Assembly: GCF_963676685.1 (NCBI RefSeq) | Contig: NC_092349.1 | Coordinates: 54,759,232-54,823,231 of the forward strand | Length of the DNA stretch: 64,000 nt | Source of the DNA: Mytilus edulis | Taxonomy: Eukaryota; Mollusca; Bivalvia; Mytilida; Mytilidae | Direction: 5' to 3' | Part shown: one piece after another, positions 10,864 to 22,400 of the stretch | How positions within the stretch are numbered: position 1 is the first letter of the stretch | How the letters are laid out: each line of letters starts with the position of its first letter | Notes under the pieces: model-generated | Database searches by the model: none | What the model was told of the DNA's origin: nothing | Seen by the model: the letters and a program-made list of their open reading frames with translations, nothing else | Program-made: the position numbers and the translations under genes

Positions 10864-12396
10864 TATGGGTCATTTTCAAAAAATGTCGAATTTTGAAATT
10901 GAAAAAAATATTAAAAGTTACTTATTCAAACAACCCTCTACATAAACAAATCAAAACAAACAGTACTTTAAGAACACCATATTAAAAGATGCAATCTTAA
11001 TGATGTCATACAAGAATATGTTGAAACATTTTTTGATCGGTGGTACATTATTTTGTCTATCCTGTTACCATTTTCAAAAGAAATTTTGGGTTATTAAGAA
11101 AAGGTTTAGATAAAATGTTAAGCTTGTTTTAAGTAGACAATTAGATGGGTTTCAAGAGAATAAACTTCTATATATATTCATTCTGTAATATGATAGATTA
11201 TTTGCCAATTTTCCAGGTTGTACTGAAAAATGCCTCTAAAAATTGGTTTTCAAAGGTTGTAAAAATTACCACCAGTAATGCAAGTCTAAGATAGCAATTT
11301 ATATTGTTCGGCATTTTTTCACCCTTTCAAATAAACCCAACATCAAGTAAATCCCTCATAAGTTAGTTTACTTTTCTCTATATTTCATTGGTAACAGGAA
11401 CGTACGTTTCTGATATATTACTATATAAAAGTCTATCCTGTTACCTTTTTGTCTATCCTGTTACCGATATCAGTATTGCACCTGCGAATGCTTAATTGGG
11501 AAAATTAAGACGTTATAACCTTAAGATGACTTCAAAAAACGAAATATTTCATTCGTTTTGAACCTATATGTTAAGATAAAAAAATTAACGACGTTTTTGT
11601 CTACAATTGTCTATCCTGTTACTGTAACCATAGTAACCATAGTAACAGGATAGACATAACAGGATAGACAAATTTCTTCGTTTTTGATTGCTGTTGTGAA
11701 ATAACTACTCCCTTTGGTGAAGTGATTATGTTTTTCTATTGTGAATTTGGTTTCCAACACGTTATTGCACTTTTTACAAGTATACTGTTGGTGTATTTTA
11801 TCAAAATTGGTGGTAACAGCATAGACATGAAAAAAAGTACGCTATATTTTTTTCACTAAATGTCTTGAAATTTCTTTTCTCTACACTGTCGTTCAAGAAA
11901 CGAGGCGTTTTAAATGTAAAGATTACTTTGTACTTTTGAGATCAACACTGACTGATTCAATATTCATAGGGAGAATAATTTAACGGCTGATTTAAGTAGC
12001 GGTAACAGGAAAGACATGAACCTCCTGTACGCAGATTCGATTTAGTTTGTAGATAATATGTTACATACAATGATATAGAAGCTACGATTTTTCGTTAAAG
12101 TAATATTTAACGTTCTTAAAAAGTCCCTTTTGCAGATATCAAGCCGATCAGAAAATCGCAAAAAAATCATTTGAAATGTGATTTTCTGACACTGTACGCA
12201 GACAAATACCCCCAAAATGGGTCTTAAATGCAGTTTAATCTTATCAAAATAGATGTAAGGTGTGTTTATTATTAATGTTCTGAATCACAAATCTGACAAG
12301 CTTTCATTTAAACCATTACAACTGAAATTTCCATTAGAAATAAAAAAGTTAGCATGGGTGTACTGAAAATTCGACATTTTTTGAAAACGACCCGTA
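10864..12396. mobile_element. 1.5-kb non-autonomous TIR element with symmetric 15-mer array
   Basis: The ends are inverted repeats of about 30 bp (10864-10894 and 12366-12396; shared core TTCAAAAAATGTCGAATTTT, two mismatches near the tips), each bordered by TA. No transposase frame is seen inside. GTCTATCCTGTTACC or a close variant occurs four times in this orientation left of centre (11055, 11431, 11451, 11609). It occurs four times inverted right of centre (11642, 11657, 11812, 12001, the last two imperfect). The switch point at about 11632 coincides with the midpoint of the element. Confidence 0.75.
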
Positions 12397-13992
12397 TAAG
12401 AACCATTATACTGCCATCAATACATTCTTGTGTTGCCCTACCGACCTACCAATACATGTATTTTTGGTAATTGTCTAAATCATAGCGTAAACGTAATGCA
12501 TTTTCTAAAATGCCTTTCATTTGTGCAGACATTTTCTTAAATGCCTGAATCGTACATACATCTAAGAAAATGCCTAAATTAAAAAAAACAATGCATGTAA
12601 CAAATGTATACTACGTCTAGTAAACTGTCTTGAATACATTCTTATGTTTCTGTTTTCTAGATTTAGGTGCGTACGTTCTTTTTTAAACTTTAAGGCCTAA
12701 CTATGCTTTTTTCGAACTTTCTTGGTTCCGTATACGATGCAGGAAATGGTTACCCTTCCGGAGCACCTGGTTTCACTCCCGGTTTTTAGTGGAGTTCGTG
12801 TTGTTTCTTAATTATTATTTATAACTGTTGAATGTAAATGTCCTTTGGTTTTGTGAGTCCTTTCTACTCATTGGTTTTGATTTTTATTGTCTTTTGCACG
12901 TATATTATTTCCCCATTTGTTTACGTTGGTACAAATTTGTAATACTGAAACTATTTGTCCCTATATCCTACTTCGGAGTCCAGTTAGATACATATTTAAT
13001 GAAATCAAATAACAATAATTCATTAACCATGCAGATAACTTAAACAATAAGCATGATAAGTATATCAAATACTTTGAATTCGGGCTTTATTTACATTTCA
13101 AATATTTGATCATTTAATATGTGTTTGACTTTATAATTGAAATTTGACCTCACGCCTACCACGCCCATTAAAATTACTAAAATTCTTAGTATCTTACCAT
13201 TTTATTAACAATTTGATTATTTACAAAAAAAAAGAAGACTAAAGTATTACATAACACTACTTAAAATAAAACAAGTCGTTGGATTTCGATCTCAAACGAA
13301 CTATCTTACTGAGAGTTACCTTGTAATGCCCTTTTTGTGCAAACATATATCATGCTAATGACACGCGACTTCAACCGCGTGTACATGCACTTTCAATTGT
13401 TTATCTTTGCTACGTTTACAAAAAATGCTGATTCTAATGTTTAATGCTTATATGATAACCTTGATATAAACTAAAATATGCAGTAACTACGAATAATGAC
13501 TTAACAGCAATCCAATAGTGCGTCGGGAAGGTTATCCAACATACATGTACTTTAACGAACCAATTAAAATCTATAATGTACTAAATGTGTTTTTCAAAAT
13601 CGAATGATTAACATGATTAAGTCTTAAGTGTTAATTCTCGCTAGGGAGAAGAGCCACAACAGAAGGTCAATTGACCACAACAAAACAGTGAATATGGAAT
13701 ACTTTAAATGAATTACAAACTGTTTTGGTTAATTATTTTGATGAATACAAAAGTGTCCAGTAGCAAATATTGCATGCATACATGTATTCAGAGTATTGTT
13801 AAATATCTTTACTCTTGAGTTATATTTCACCTACGCACTAATTTGATGTGTGCACCTGCTGCTTACAGCTCACATTCGAAAAGAAATGGACCCCTATCGA
13901 CATTGACATAACATTTAGAGTCTTCATGATGATATGTGGATGTTTAGAGTCCGACTATCCTGTCTGGATATCGCGGACTGTAGCAACCTATT
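12397..13992. other. intergenic DNA with dispersed repeat fragments
   Basis: No gene found. 12740-12910 (TTCCGGAGCACCTGG...GTTCGTGTTG) resembles, in reverse, 57045-57095. 13747-13795 is a fragment of the CCAGTGGCAAATATT family. The rest is AT-rich with no structure I can name. Confidence 0.5.
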
Positions 13993-14268
13993 TTATAGAC
14001 TGAAGTCTGTCTGTCTTTTGGCCTTCATTTTACTCCGACTGCGTTGGTGTTGCTGGTACGGAGTATCTGGCCGTGCTGCTTGTATGGCTGATTGTATTGC
14101 CTCTTTGGAGTTGTAGGGACTGGTGACAATATCCCTATTGACTACAACCCCAACTGGTTCCCCTTTGTACTTAGTTGGTGTTAGTACGTGTCCAACTACG
14201 CTGTCTCTTGCCTCTGTTTGTGTGATGGTGGTTTGTTGGACTTTGTCAGCAGGTATCACGGCTGTTTT
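13993..14268 (-). pseudogene. 3' part of an ORF split by the BEL retrotransposon
   Basis: Minus-strand open frame ending in TAA at 13993-13995. Counting the two flanks of the retrotransposon once for the 5-bp target duplication, the frame runs without break from 23450-23271 into this segment. The C-terminal part is rich in K, R, T and Q, with no domain I recognise. It may be a host gene exon or part of another repeat. Confidence 0.5.
14264..14268. repeat. target-site duplication GTTTT, left copy
   Basis: GTTTT precedes the TG of the 5' LTR and recurs at 23269-23273 after the 3' LTR. This 5-bp reading is preferred over a 4-bp TTTT because it alone restores an open frame in the interrupted minus-strand ORF. 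Confidence 0.7.
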
Positions 14269-14433
14269 TGTACTGTTACCAGTGTTGATTTTTTATTGTT
14301 TAACAGAAATTCTATCGATTTTTCATAAGTTTTCCCGGACTATTTTTTATTGCTAGATTTTTGTACTTTGAAGTTCGTTACTGTCCCCCTTACTTTTTTG
14401 TTTCCTAAATTGAAAGCATGAACGTGGTCACAG

Positions 14434-15780
14434 CAAGGCCGTAACTACCCTTGAGGCATTGCCTCACTAAAATTTCGACACTGATTACATTAACCTAGTA
14501 ACGATAATCATCATGGATCTCTAGTTAAAAACAGGCTCTTGCAGAAAAAGGAAAAGCTAGTTTTTTGTGAACAGAGTCTGAGTCTTGCATATAACTTCGT
14601 TAGAACAATCCAAAAACGATAAGTAGACTGACAAATCAAGTACAGGTCTTCGGAAGGGGGCAGTCCTGTCTGCGTATTCATTTCTCCGTTTTCACCAACT
14701 TTTGAGAAATCAAGTACTGGGCATCGCAAGGGGGTAGTCCTGTCTGCGTATTCATTTCATGGATTAGTTTTTATCCATGTTTCTTTAACCTTAAAAATTT
14801 AAAGAATATATCCCATATTCCAATTTGATATTATTGAGAAATGGTAGAACCTTTAACACAGGATTTTGTCTTTACTTATTCGGGACTATGGAATTTCGTT
14901 TCTTTATATTCGGGTTTTCGGAATCGGACACCCCAACCACTAAATTTATAGATTCTGGAACTAAAATACCACCAACTATTTCCAGAAATAATTTTAAATT
15001 ACGGACCTACATGTAAACGTCAAAATCTCCATTCCAATTCCCCTGTACCCATATCATATATACTTACTCTATAGATAGAATCATATACATGTATCTTATC
15101 TCATTCTATCCCTAGTTTGTCTACTCTATGTCAGCATTAAAGCGAGTTTAATATTTTGTAACTGCGACTGTATGATGGTGCTTACAGGAAAGCTTAATTC
15201 CCTTTTGCAAACGAAACTGTTGCTACCGAATTGCTAATGGAGTAGGAATTGGAAGAAGACATTGATCATTGTGTTGATGATAATGTGCTACCTTTCGAAA
15301 CACAGACTGCCCTGAAACGACTGAAAACTTGGAAAAGAGCATGCATGAGTGGCGAGAGATTGTGCAGTCTTGCCATGCTCCATGTTAATCGCGATAAGGA
15401 TATCAGCAGACCAAATTATGAATCTGAAACGATTTGGCTGAACCGGCCATAGAAAAATTTGGCAAACTCTACTAACTCGATGTTTATTCTATGTTCTGGC
15501 AGCAGACTCAAATCAGTGAAATTTGGATGATTATCTTGCATATAAATTTAAATAAAGTTGTTAAAAATTTGGTGTTAGCAAAAGTCTTTAAATATAAAAA
15601 AATATATATAAAAAGTGTCCAAATTCAAAACATTATCAAAGTCTCTAAAAATACCTAGAATGCAGGATTTTGCACCATTCATTTCATACCCTCCAAAAAA
15701 AAAATTCGCCTCGCTTCGCCTCCCTTCGCTCGGCTCAATTATTTTGCCTCACTAAAATAAGATGCCTAGTTACGGCCTTG
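14434..15780. mobile_element. 1,347-bp hAT-type element nested in the BEL 5' LTR
   Basis: Ends are CAAGGCCGTAACTA and its complement TAGTTACGGCCTTG, and a second inverted pair follows (GCCTCACTAAAAT). The LTR pentamer CACAG is present on both sides (14429-14433 and 15781-15785) but once in the intact 3' LTR, so the target duplication is 5 bp. The hAT superfamily is inferred from a transposase C-terminal fragment inside. A 5-bp duplication is unusual for hAT, where 8 bp is typical. Confidence 0.82.
15249..15452 (+). pseudogene. hAT transposase C-terminal dimerisation fragment
   Basis: The open frame includes LKRLKTWKRACMSGERLCSL followed by AMLHVNRDKD. This matches the hAT C-terminal dimerisation pattern (S/T-L-R-R-L-K-T-x-x-R-x-x-M-x-x-E-R-L-x-x-L-A-L-L-x-I-H-R-D). 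Only the last 70 or so residues remain; the catalytic domain is absent from the element. Start codon not meaningful. Confidence 0.7.
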
Positions 15781-16290
15781 CACAGGCATTTAAAAGTATC
15801 GTAAACTACGCCAACTCACAATGTAAGTTTATAATTCATAGTTTTTAATGATTGTATGATGAAAGTTAATATGTTTCCACATCAAGATAAATTTTGTATA
15901 TGTGTATATCAGCCAAAAGTGAAATATGATGATTGTTAATTTTGTCACTGTTTTTACAAAAGTATGGAAAGCCATTTGGTGCTATAATTTTTGAATGATT
16001 TGATTGAAAATTCATTTTGATACATAGATTTGAACTGTTAGTTTTATGATTTTTGTAGTCATGAGTATGATGAGTTAGCTAAGGTTTTGTTTTTGTTTTT
16101 TGTAGCTTTTTACCAACATCACAGCACACATATGTAGAACTTGTTATTTCATGGTTTTCGAAATAAAGGATATACATTACTGTGGCTTATGGTTATACTA
16201 GTATGCACTGAGGCAGAATAGTAAAAAGATTGCAAAGACACAGTTCGATACAGAATAACATGCAGTAGTTCCTACAAACAATTTTATGAA

Positions 16291-17783
16291 ATGGCTCAAT
16301 CACAACCACTTCCGCCTGAAACAACAGTAACACATGAACATAAAATGACAGAGAAAGGTAAAGAACTTTATCATTCACATAAGATAGAATACCTTAAGCA
16401 AATTGACGGTTCGTGGGAAACTATAGAAAATTTACTCGAAGAATTATCAGAGTGCTCGAAGGAGCTGAAACCTCTACGCAAACTAGAGAAAAACATTTTG
16501 AAGTCTCGTGAAAAATACTGTGAAAACTCAAATCAATATATTGAGTTTTTGACACGCAAGAATAATGAAGACAGTAATGACGCATTACCCACCTTTAAGA
16601 CTGAGTTTAAAAAGTGCAATGAAATCATTGACAATACATTACAACAAATTAAGACATTGAAATTAACCGCAGCTGAAACTATGTCAGTAGTTCCTGTAGA
16701 GTCTGTCCGTTCAAACAATAGTGGTAAAAGCGGCTCAATTTCGAGTTCAGCTATGGCTAGGAAGCGTGTAAATGCTGAAGTTCAACGAACAAAGTTACAA
16801 TATGCGGAACAACAAACAAAATTAATTAAGCAAAAAGCAAGATTAAGTGAATTAGAAACACAGTCTAAAGCTTTAAAGGACCGTGAAAAAGCTGAAGTTG
16901 ATGCAGATCTAGCACTGCTTAAACAACAGACAGAAGCCGCTGTCGCAGAGGTCGAGGTCAAAGTTTTAGAAGAAGCCGAGAGCGATAGAAGATCCTTGTC
17001 GTTACAAGAAGACAAAGAGTATTTACAAAAAGTGAAAATGACACTAACAGAAAAGTAATACTATGTAAATGAACAATTTAATGAAGTGGAACAACTCAAA
17101 TCTCAAGACAAGAATAATAATGTTCCGCAAGATATTCCGAACAATCAAGACAAATTTAGTTCACATACTCCGGCACCTCGGAACCAGTTAAACATAATTC
17201 CTACGTCAAGGAATTTGCCAAAATTTCAAGTCGACGATTTGGATCGATCGATAGTTGAAGATATTAAACCAGAAATTCGGCAAAAACAAACATTTAATCC
17301 TTATGCAGCTGATTTTGAATTAACTCAACCACCACTGCCACCAAATCATGATCAGTCTGTAGTGTCTGACTTGACAAAGTTTTTGTTGAAGAAAGATTTA
17401 TTACTTTCTAGATTTCAGAATTTCGATGACTGTCCCGAAACTTATGCTTCATGGAAAGCTACCTTTAAAAGTATTACTGAAGAACTCTCAGTTACGGCTT
17501 TCGAAGAAATGGACTTATTAGTTAAATGGCTCGGCCGTGAATCTTCAAAGTTTTCGCAAAATATTCGTGCGTCAAATGTGAACAATCCAAATGCTGGTCT
17601 TCGTCGTATATGGGAGCGTCTTGACGAACGCTATGGTAGACCTGAGATGGTAGAAGCTGCAATTAAAACAAAACTACAGAAGTTTCCAAAGTTAACAAAC
17701 AAGGATCATAGTCGACTTTATGAGCTATTAGATATTCTCACACAAATAGAATCTTCGAAAGAGAATGAGACATTTTCAAATTT
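16291..17783 (+). CDS. BEL Gag, N-terminal part with an internal stop
   Basis: Structural Gag protein of the retrotransposon. Starts at ATG 16291. The first 255 codons are charged and strongly coiled-coil-like, ending at an in-frame TAA (17056-17058). The same frame continues and contains the DUF1759 Gag region from about 17380 (FDDCPETYASWKATF, LVKWLGRESSKFS, RRIWERLDERYGRP). The frame is lost at about 17778-17784, where homology continues in the -1 frame. Confidence 0.8.
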
Positions 17784-19403
17784 TTGTCATATTTCGACTC
17801 TTCTTCTGGTGTTTTACCAATTGTGGACAAATTACCATATAATATACAAGAGAAGTGGACAACACGTGCATCGCAATACAAACTGAGGAACAACGTACCA
17901 TTTCCACCTTTTTCGTACTTGGTGCAATTTATCAGAGAGGTTAGTGCTGTCAAAAATGATCCCGCGTTTATTTATAGTAATACTGAAACGTCGTATTCTA
18001 GGAAAAATGAAACACGGAAAGTTAACCATGGTGCAACGTCAGTGTTTAACCGAAAAACGGATGTTAATATTAAACAGAAGGAAGAGAAAGAGACAGTACG
18101 TTGTCCTATTCATAAAGCCAATCATCATTTGAATACTTGTCGAGCCTTTAAAGCAATGACTTATGAAGAACGCAGAAAGTATCTGAAGGACAATAATATT
18201 TGTTTCAAATGCTGCCATTCGACAACTCATATGTCACGAAATTGCACTGTAACTGTAAAATGCGATCATTGTGGAAGTAATTATCATATAACCGCTATGC
18301 ATGTAACTGCAAAATCTAGTTGTCCTGACGGCGGAGAGAAATCATCTGATACAACGCAAAATGCTAATGATCAAACAGTGTCATCCAAGTGCACGTTTTT
18401 ATGTGGATTTAGTGGTAAATCATGTGGAAAAACCGTTCAGGTCCGTGTGTACCCGAAGAACTTCCCAGATAAAGCCGTTAATGTGTACGCTATACTGGAT
18501 GACCAAAGTAACAGAACTCTTGCTAAGACTGAGCTGTTCGATCAATTAGGTATAAATACATCGGCCATTCAGTATACTATGTCGTCTTGTGCTGGACGCA
18601 CTATCATGAATGGTAGATGTGCAGAAAGTCTGATAGTTGAGTCATTGTCTGGTAATGGAGAACTTGAAATACATTCAGTAATAGAGTGCAGTGCAATCCC
18701 AGACGAAAAATCAGAAATTCCGACTCCGGATATTGCTAAATCCTATCCCCATTTACGGGAGATAGCTCATCAAATGTTAGATTTGAATCCAAATATAGAC
18801 ATTCAACTTTTGATTGGAAGAGATGTCCCAGAAGCGCACCACGTGTTTAGACAGTTGACAGGACCGAAGGGCACGCCATTTGCCCAGGAGCTCTTTTTCG
18901 GTTGGGTAATTATAGGCGATGTTTGCTTAGGCAAAGTACACAAACCAAATTTTGTCAATGTCAATAAGACTAATGTAATGAACAATGGTAGAGGAACTAT
19001 ATTTGAACCTTGTATTAACACTTTGTATGTAAAGGAAAACACTGAATTGGCTCATATCAGAGATAATGTTCATTCACAAAGATGTAACAATGACCCATTG
19101 TTTATTAAAACCAAAGATGACGACAAGATTGGCACATCAGTCCAAGACCGCTTGTTCCTTAATCTCATGGATTCTGAATTTAAGAAAGATTCAAATGGGC
19201 ACTGGACTGCACCCCTCCCTTTTAGACCAAATAAACAACGATTGCCGAACAATAGGAGTCAAGCATGGAAAAGGGCTCAAATACTCGATAAATCTTTCCA
19301 ACAAAATTTTACAAAAAAGACTTATTTTGTAGAATTTATGCAAAAAGTATTAGTTAGCGGAGCAGCGGAGGTAGCTCCCATAATCACAGATGAGGAGTGT
19401 TAA
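17784..19403 (+). CDS. BEL Gag C-terminus, zinc knuckles and DUF1758 protease
   Basis: Continues Gag in the -1 frame (SYFDSSSGVLPIV). Then come cysteine/histidine motifs (CPIHKANHHLNTC, CFKCCHSTTHMSRNC, CDHCGSNYH) typical of BEL zinc knuckles. An aspartic protease of DUF1758 type follows, with active-site region YAILDDQSNRT. The segment ends at TAA 19401-19403, just before the conserved WYLPLFGVYH start of the reverse transcriptase region, which continues in the same frame. Confidence 0.85.
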   Translation: MSYFDSSSGVLPIVDKLPYNIQEKWTTRASQYKLRNNVPFPPFSYLVQFIREVSAVKNDPAFIYSNTETSYSRKNETRKVNHGATSVFNRKTDVNIKQKEEKETVRCPIHKANHHLNTCRAFKAMTYEERRKYLKDNNICFKCCHSTTHMSRNCTVTVKCDHCGSNYHITAMHVTAKSSCPDGGEKSSDTTQNANDQTVSSKCTFLCGFSGKSCGKTVQVRVYPKNFPDKAVNVYAILDDQSNRTLAKTELFDQLGINTSAIQYTMSSCAGRTIMNGRCAESLIVESLSGNGELEIHSVIECSAIPDEKSEIPTPDIAKSYPHLREIAHQMLDLNPNIDIQLLIGRDVPEAHHVFRQLTGPKGTPFAQELFFGWVIIGDVCLGKVHKPNFVNVNKTNVMNNGRGTIFEPCINTLYVKENTELAHIRDNVHSQRCNNDPLFIKTKDDDKIGTSVQDRLFLNLMDSEFKKDSNGHWTAPLPFRPNKQRLPNNRSQAWKRAQILDKSFQQNFTKKTYFVEFMQKVLVSGAAEVAPIITDEEC

Positions 19404-22400
19404 CGTTGGTATCTCCCCCTTTTTGGCGTTTACCACCAGAACAAGCCTAACCAGATAAGAGGCGTATTTGATTCCTCAGCATCTTTCGAAGGAGTATCTC
19501 TCAATAGCGTTATGATGTCAGGACCAGATCTCACTAACAACCTACTTGGTATTTTGTTGCGTTTTCGCAGTGACCAGTTTGCGGCCACTGCTGATATAGA
19601 ACAAATGTTTTATCAATTCTACGTGAGAGAAGAAGATAGAAACTTTTTGAGGTTCTTTTGGTACAAGGACAATAACCCAGATAATCCGCTTATAGAACAT
19701 CGGATGTGTGTCAATGTTTTTGGCAATAGCGCTTCTCCTGCAGTGGCAACGTATGGATTACGTAAGACAGTTGAAAACTCTAATGAAACGTTCGGCTCAG
19801 ATGTTAAGACTTTCGTTAACAGGGATTTTTACGTAGACGATGGGCTCATTTCCTTGCCTGAAAGTGAACAAGTAATTGATCTTATAACAAGAACGCAGAT
19901 GGCGCTAAAAACAGAAGGTAACATTAGGTTACACAAGATTACATCAAATAGTAGCGACGTAATGAAGGCTTTCCCTACCGATGATATTGGAAAGGATCTC
20001 AAGAATTTAAACTTGTGTGAAGACTATTTTCCGGTACAACACAGCCTTGGCCTCGCTTGGGACTTAAACACTGATAGCTTTATATTTACCCCATTACAAG
20101 ATGATAAACCCTGCACCCGTAGAGGTATTCTTTCGTCATTGAATAGTATTTTTGATCCGATTGGATTCTTGTCACCACTCACAATTAGCGGAAAGATTTT
20201 GTTGCGAGATGCATCCCCACCGGGTACTGATTGGGATGAATGTTTATCACAAAGTTTTCAAGAGAAATGGAATGAATGGAGGATCTCTGTTTTGTCACTT
20301 CGAGAACTTAGTATACCGCGTATGTATATACCTATGTCAATCAGTGTTATGGACAACTTAGAAGTACATGTATTTTCAGACGCTTCAGAGAAGGCAGTTG
20401 CGGCTTCGGCATATTTAAGAGCTATCGACACATATGGGACCAGTACCGTAGGATTTATTATGGGAAAATCGAAACTAGCACCTCTTAGCGGAAACACGAT
20501 ACCAAGATTAGAGTTATGTGGGGCTGTCTTGGCAACCGAAATTGGAAAAATAATATCTGAAAATTTAGATGTTCCGTTGGACTCTATCAAGTATTATTCT
20601 GATAGCAAAATTGTGTTAGGATATATCACTAATCAGACCCGACGTTTTCACACCTACGTGTCAAACAGAATTGAACGCATTCTGAGTGTATCGTCGTCAA
20701 ATCAGTGGCAGTTTGTCCCAACACATTTAAACCCATCAGATTGCGGTACACGTTCCTCAATATCTGTTGATATGGAAAACAATCCATGGCTTCTTGGGCC
20801 GAAGTGGATGAAGAACTCTGACGAGGAAGCTCAATGTGATGTCAAAATATTATATCCGTTAGTTAGTCCAGATAATGATAAAGAGATTAGAAAAGAGATA
20901 AGTGCATCGAAAACGTCAATAGATGCGCTTGCGCCAATAGTAGGGCGTTTTAAAAAATTCTCTAGTTGGAGACGGCTTGTGAAAGCTATATCATTTTTGC
21001 AACATGTGGCTCAGTCATTCAGTTTAAAGGATAAGTCGTGCCAAGGTTGGCATTTTTGTCAAAATGTCATGTCAGTTGATACTTACCAAAAAGCGGAATT
21101 ATTTATCTTGAAGGAATGTCAGAAGGAAGTATATTCGCAAGAGATAGAATGTTTGGCTAGAGGCACAAACATTTCAAAACAATCATCTTTAATCTCTCTT
21201 TCGCCATTTTTGGATTCACAAGGTTTGATTCGTGTAGGAGGACGTTTGGAAAAGGCAAAGTCTTGGCTTCCGACAGGAGAAATTAACCCAATTATCATTC
21301 CGAAAAATAGTTACATTAGTAAGCTTCTTATAGACCGCTATCACAATTCAGTGAAACATCAGGGTAGACATTTAACTGAAGGTGCGTTAAGGAGTGCAGG
21401 ATACTGGCTAATTGGAGCTAAACGATTAATTTCTTCATTTATACAAAAGTGTGTAATATGCAGGAAACTTCGAGGAAAGTTCCATGAACAAAAAATGGCG
21501 GACTTGCCTTCTGATAGACTAACACCAGGGCCTCCGTTCACATTTGTAGGTTTGGATACCTTCGGACCTTGGCAAGTATTAACTCGTAAGACACGTGGAG
21601 GTTCAACAAATAGTAAAAGGTGGGCTATTTTATTTACATGTATGACTACGAGAGCAGTTCATATAGAAGTGATAGAATCATTAAGCAGTTCCTGTTTTAT
21701 AAATTCACTTCGTAGGTTCCAGTCATTACGCGGACAAGCCAAAGTGTATCGATCTGACCGTGGGACAAATTTCATAGGTGCCACAGATGATTCAAATATT
21801 GAAGCTATAAATGTTGAAGATTTGACAGTTAAAAACTTTCTATGTGAATCTGGTTCAGTATGGAAATTTAACCCTCCCCACTCTTCCCACATGGGAGGAG
21901 TGTGGGAAAGGATGATAGGTGTCACACGAAGAATATTAGACGCTGTTATCTTAACTTCTAGTAGTAAAAGTTTGACTCATGAAAGTTTAACAACATTCTT
22001 AGCTGAAGTGACCGCTATTATTAACGCAAGACCCATTGCACAGATATCATCAGATCCGGAAATGCCTTTGATTCTAAGTCCATCAATGCTCTTAACTGGA
22101 AAACAAGACTACTTACCTGTGATAACGGACACATACAATCTCAAGGATATGTATCGTGCACAATGGAAACATGTGCAAATTCTATCAGATATATTCTGGA
22201 AGCATTGGAGGTCAGATTATTTACAATGTTTGCAACAGAGACGTAAATGGCACGTTGACAAAGACGATATCAAAGTTGGTAATGTAATTCTTATGAGAGA
22301 CAAATCTATTTACCGAGGAGAGTGGCCACTAGGCATTGTGGAGGAAGTTTTCAAAAGCGATGATGGAAAAGTACGCAAGGCTCGCCTCCGCATTTACAAG

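Larger units (their letters stand above)
14269..16220 (+). repeat. BEL 5' LTR, interrupted by a hAT element
   Basis: Starts TGTACTGTTACC and ends about GGCAGAATA. Without the nested element and one copy of its target duplication it is 600 bp. The only differences I found from the 3' LTR are a 7-bp indel near 15890 and one substitution in the AATAAA(G/T)GATATAC region. Confidence 0.88.

Noticed and set aside
14511-15016. Short frames inside the hAT element other than 15249-15452
   Set aside because: No transposase motif (no BED finger or catalytic region), so treated as non-coding filler of a non-autonomous element.
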